From Candidatus Moranbacteria bacterium UBA4824 (lineage in GTDB: Bacteria > Patescibacteriota > Minisyncoccia > Moranbacterales > UBA2206): DNA of 23,712 bases. A model generated the notes under the pieces. The model saw nothing but the letters and a program-made list of their open reading frames with translations, ran no database searches and was not told the DNA's origin. Location: the NCBI GenBank assembly GCA_002400405.1, contig DHFM01000015.1:3113-26824 (forward strand), in the 5' to 3' direction. Shown here in pieces: positions 21,563-23,712 of this stretch (position 1 is its first letter; each line of letters starts with the position of its first letter). The translations under genes and the position numbers were made by a program.

Positions 21563-22849
21563 ATGCAAACTAGAAATCACATTCTAATATTTTCTTTTTT
21601 GACTCTAGCTTTTTGGCCTGGGAATATTTTTGCGCAAACTTTACCCGCAAATATTTTAGAAAAAATTCCGACTGATTTAAGCTTAACTGTAAATGGCACC
21701 CCCTACTCTTTGGCAAAATCGGAAATTTCTACTTGGACAAAAGAAAAAAATTATCTTGCTTTTGAGGCTGGATATTTTTCTGAAATAGAAAATATCAATT
21801 TTTGCCAATATGAAAAATCTCTTGAATGTCGACTTTCCCTTCCCTATGAAAATCAAAAAAATATTAAGAAAAAATATACGCTCAGCATTGATACTGATTC
21901 AATCAAAAATTTCATCAAGGATTTAGCTAGAAAAACCAATAAGGATCCGCTAGATGCTAAATTTGAAATAACTGATGGCAAGGTTTCTGTTTTTGCTCTT
22001 TCTAGCCCAGGGATAAAACTTGATGAAGAAAAAAGTGTTCAGATTATTGAGGATTTTCTGTTAACACAAAATTTTTCAACTCCTCTTGATCTACCAACAC
22101 AAAAAATTCAACCAGAAATTTCTTCTGATTCACAAAATAATTTAGGCATCACTAGTCTCATCGGAACTGGAAAATCAAATTTTACCGGTTCAACTAAAAA
22201 TAGAATATTCAATATTAATGTAGCCACCAAAAGATTTAACGGTGTTCTCATTAAACCCCAAGAAGAATTTTCTTTTGTAAAAATTCTCGGAGAAGTGGAT
22301 GGCGAACATGGTTATCTACCGGAATTAGTTATTAAGTATAATAAAACAGAACCGGAATTTGGCGGCGGAATTTGCCAAGTTTCTACTACCGCTTTTCGCG
22401 CTGCGATAAATTCCGGCTTAGAAATAACCGCCAGACGCAATCATGCTTATCCTGTAAGTTATTATAACCCACAAGGAATGGACGCTACTGTTTATGTTCC
22501 TCTGCCGGATCTACGTTTTATCAATAATACCCCCGGGCATATTCTCATTGAAACAAAAATTGAAGGCAAGGAATTAATTTTCAATTTTTATGGGACAGAT
22601 GACGGAAGAAAAATAAATATTATCGGACCAACAGTTTTAGAAAGAAAACCTGATGGATCGCTAAAAACAACTTTTACTCAACAAGTTTTTGATAAGAATG
22701 AAAAAATCATTCAAGAGGATGTTTTCAATAGCAATTATGATTCTCCTAATAAATATCCCCATCCTGGAGCTGAAAATATCCTCACTGAAAAACCCAAGGA
22801 TTGGTCAAATAAAGAATGGAAAAAATATAAAAGTGAACACAATATGTAA
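21563..22849 (+). CDS. VanW family cell-wall-associated protein
   Basis: The 428-residue protein has a signal peptide (about 1-25, ending A-Q-T). A region of about 200 residues resembles the peptidoglycan-binding domains that precede VanW, and a VanW domain follows at about 210-350. Its hallmarks are visible: F-N-G-V-L-I-K-P-Q-E-E-F-S-F, then G-G-G-I-C-Q-V-S-T-T-A-F-R-A, and R-N-H-A-Y-P-V-S-Y-Y. A short C-terminal tail ends in charged residues. It is predicted to be exported and to act at the cell wall. VanW proteins are common in Gram-positive and candidate-phyla bacteria, but their biochemical function is unknown. It is followed by a tRNA cluster. Confidence 0.9.
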   Translation: MQTRNHILIFSFLTLAFWPGNIFAQTLPANILEKIPTDLSLTVNGTPYSLAKSEISTWTKEKNYLAFEAGYFSEIENINFCQYEKSLECRLSLPYENQKNIKKKYTLSIDTDSIKNFIKDLARKTNKDPLDAKFEITDGKVSVFALSSPGIKLDEEKSVQIIEDFLLTQNFSTPLDLPTQKIQPEISSDSQNNLGITSLIGTGKSNFTGSTKNRIFNINVATKRFNGVLIKPQEEFSFVKILGEVDGEHGYLPELVIKYNKTEPEFGGGICQVSTTAFRAAINSGLEITARRNHAYPVSYYNPQGMDATVYVPLPDLRFINNTPGHILIETKIEGKELIFNFYGTDDGRKINIIGPTVLERKPDGSLKTTFTQQVFDKNEKIIQEDVFNSNYDSPNKYPHPGAENILTEKPKDWSNKEWKKYKSEHNM

Positions 22850-22855
22850 AATCAG

Positions 22856-22884
22856 TTGACTAGGCTGTTTATTTAAGCTAGTAT
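22856..22884 (+). promoter_or_regulatory. Promoter of the tRNA cluster
   Basis: TTGACT at 22856-22861 and TAGTAT at 22879-22884 are 17 bp apart, 14 bp upstream of the first tRNA. It lies just after the VanW stop codon. Confidence 0.75.
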
Positions 22885-22897
22885 TTTATATGTTAAT

Positions 22898-22970
22898 GCG
22901 CCCGTAGCTCAATGGATAGAGTACTTGGCTTCGAACCAAGGGGTTGTAGGTTCGAGTCCTGCCGGGCGCA
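22898..22970 (+). tRNA. tRNA-Arg (anticodon UCG)
   Basis: A complete 73-nt cloverleaf. Acceptor GCGCCCG/CGGGCGC, anticodon stem CTTGG/CCAAG, loop CTTCGAA with anticodon UCG. Discriminator A, CCA not encoded. First gene of a four-tRNA cluster. Confidence 0.95.
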
Positions 22971-22997
22971 CAAAATTTTTACGAATATTCAAGAGAT

Positions 22998-23070
22998 GCG
23001 CCCATAGCTCAGTTGGTAGAGCAGATCCCTCTTAAGGATATGGTCCCAGGTTCGAGTCCCGGTGGGCGCA
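22998..23070 (+). tRNA. tRNA-Lys (anticodon CUU)
   Basis: A complete 73-nt cloverleaf. Acceptor GCGCCCA/TGGGCGC, anticodon loop CTCTTAA with anticodon CUU, T arm CCAGG-TTCGAGT-CCCGG (one weak pair). Discriminator A, CCA not encoded. Confidence 0.93.
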
Positions 23071-23087
23071 CATATCAAATCTATAGA

Positions 23088-23163
23088 GGGGCGGTCATCG
23101 TCTATCGGTAAGACATCGGTTTGTGGTACCGAGAAGCTGGGTTCAACTCCCAGTGACCGCCCC
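23088..23163 (+). tRNA. tRNA-His (anticodon GUG)
   Basis: Acceptor GGGCGGT/ACCGCCC with an additional encoded G at position -1 and C73, the identity elements of tRNA-His. Anticodon loop TTGTGGT gives GUG. CCA not encoded. Confidence 0.95.
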
Positions 23164-23183
23164 TGTGTAGGTTTTTATAGTAT

Positions 23184-23256
23184 GCGCCGGTAGCTCAGTG
23201 GATAGAGCAGTAGCCTTCTAAGCTATTGGTCGCAGGTTCGATTCCTGCCCGGCGCA
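23184..23256 (+). tRNA. tRNA-Arg (anticodon UCU)
   Basis: A complete 73-nt cloverleaf. Acceptor GCGCCGG/CCGGCGC, anticodon stem GTAGC/GCTAT, loop CTTCTAA with anticodon UCU, reading AGA. Last tRNA of the cluster; CCA not encoded. Confidence 0.94.
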
Positions 23257-23261
23257 CAAAT

Positions 23262-23301
23262 AAAAAATAATTACGTAATTCGTTACGTAATTATTTTTTT
23301 T
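23262..23301 (+). terminator. Strong bidirectional terminator with TTCG tetraloop
   Basis: A perfect 17-bp stem (23262-23278 with 23283-23299) encloses a TTCG tetraloop. A-runs on the left and T-runs on the right let it work for the tRNA cluster on the + strand and for the fibronectin gene on the - strand. Confidence 0.88.
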
Positions 23302-23310
23302 ATCCCCCTG

Positions 23311-23338
23311 CTTCATGCTTCATGTTTCATGTTTCATA
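23311..23338. repeat. Four tandem 7-bp repeats (YTTCATR)
   Basis: CTTCATG twice, then TTTCATG and TTTCATA. It lies between the terminator and the stop codon of the fibronectin-domain gene. Confidence 0.75.
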
Positions 23339-23341
23339 ATT

Positions 23342-23712
23342 TTAATTCCCAATCTTCTTCACCCACCCAAAGGTAGATTCAAAGTTTTGGATGATAAGAT
23401 CAAGAACTGATTGTTGTTTGGTAGGAGTAAGGAGGGAATAGTTTTCTGAGACTGAGACATTACCATGTTTGTCAAAGGAAGCAGTTCGGAATTGATAGAC
23501 ACTGGCTGGTTTGAGGTCAGTCAGGACAAAGAGATGGTTTTTAGTTAGATCAGATTTTTTGACTAGTTGCCAGTTATCTACTTTGGTAGTAGTTGGATCT
23601 TTGAGTTTGTCAATTAGAGAGTAGTCTTTTTCTACGCCTTGGCGGTAAGCTAGGATTGAGTTAGTGTCTTTGTCGGTGTTCCAGCTAATGATAGTTTGGA
23701 TTTGAGCTTCTT
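23342..23712 (-). CDS. C-terminal part of a fibronectin type III domain protein, 5' partial
   Basis: A frame enters from the right edge and reaches TAA at 23342-23344, giving 123 visible codons. The sequence shows a fibronectin type III-like pattern: I-S-W-N-T-D near the start, Y-R-Q-G, then L-T-D-L-K-P-A-S-V-Y-Q-F-R-T-A-S-F-D-K-H-G-N. A short C-terminal tail of about 30 residues follows. It is probably an extracellular or surface protein, but its N-terminal part, including any signal peptide, lies outside the window. It converges with the tRNA cluster. Confidence 0.8.
   Translation of the reverse strand, partial: EAQIQTIISWNTDKDTNSILAYRQGVEKDYSLIDKLKDPTTTKVDNWQLVKKSDLTKNHLFVLTDLKPASVYQFRTASFDKHGNVSVSENYSLLTPTKQQSVLDLIIQNFESTFGWVKKIGN

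Overview
The window is AT-rich bacterial DNA, densely packed with short genes. UGA is used as an ordinary stop (for example at 7101-7103 and 11900-11902), Shine-Dalgarno sequences are scarce, none of the five tRNA genes encodes its CCA end, and several proteins are small conserved hypotheticals. Together this suggests a candidate phyla radiation (Patescibacteria, probably Parcubacteria-like) genome using the standard code. That placement is inference, since there is no rRNA or ribosomal protein here to confirm it.

Region 1 (1-7103, + strand) is a tightly spaced operon rich in cysteine pairs. It encodes a small thioredoxin-like protein, an ArsP-type permease, an ArsF-like protein fused to a glutaredoxin-like domain, a second anchored glutaredoxin-like protein, a CPIC membrane protein, a helical unknown, a binding-protein-like protein with CPTC and CPHVC motifs, an ArsG/CcdA-like membrane protein and a rhodanese. 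A CDF metal exporter and a transglutaminase-like protein follow. I read this as a metal(loid) or organoarsenical detoxification and thiol-relay locus.

Region 2 (7104-17400, - strand) is an accessory stretch. In transcription order it holds a short serine hydrolase, a Fic protein, an AbrB-like protein, RadC, a large P-loop ATPase, a Sau3AI/MutH-like restriction enzyme, a cytosine-C5 methyltransferase, a PD-(D/E)XK nuclease, a NUDIX hydrolase, an alpha/beta hydrolase, an HD protein and a small P-loop kinase. The boundaries between transcription-unit-sized blocks carry a recurring short dyad, TGTTACTKAACA, often as two 12-bp tandem copies, placed just before the start codon of one gene and just after the stop codon of the previous one. 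It looks like either a shared operator/promoter module or the scar of a cassette-like array, and it is the most unusual system-level feature of the window.

Region 3 (17456-23712) is more housekeeping in nature: tRNA-Glu, an ECF sigma factor with a downstream membrane protein, tsaD, a PrsW-like membrane protein, an Hsp20 chaperone, a VanW-family protein, a four-tRNA cluster with a good promoter and a terminator, and the 3' end of a fibronectin type III protein. Three structured repeats stand out here: a 61-bp three-hairpin palindrome inserted in frame in tsaD, a 20-bp inverted repeat bracketing the sigma factor/membrane protein junction, and a roughly 150-bp imperfect inverted repeat between hsp20 and vanW. 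I saw no CRISPR array, transposase, integrase or rRNA.
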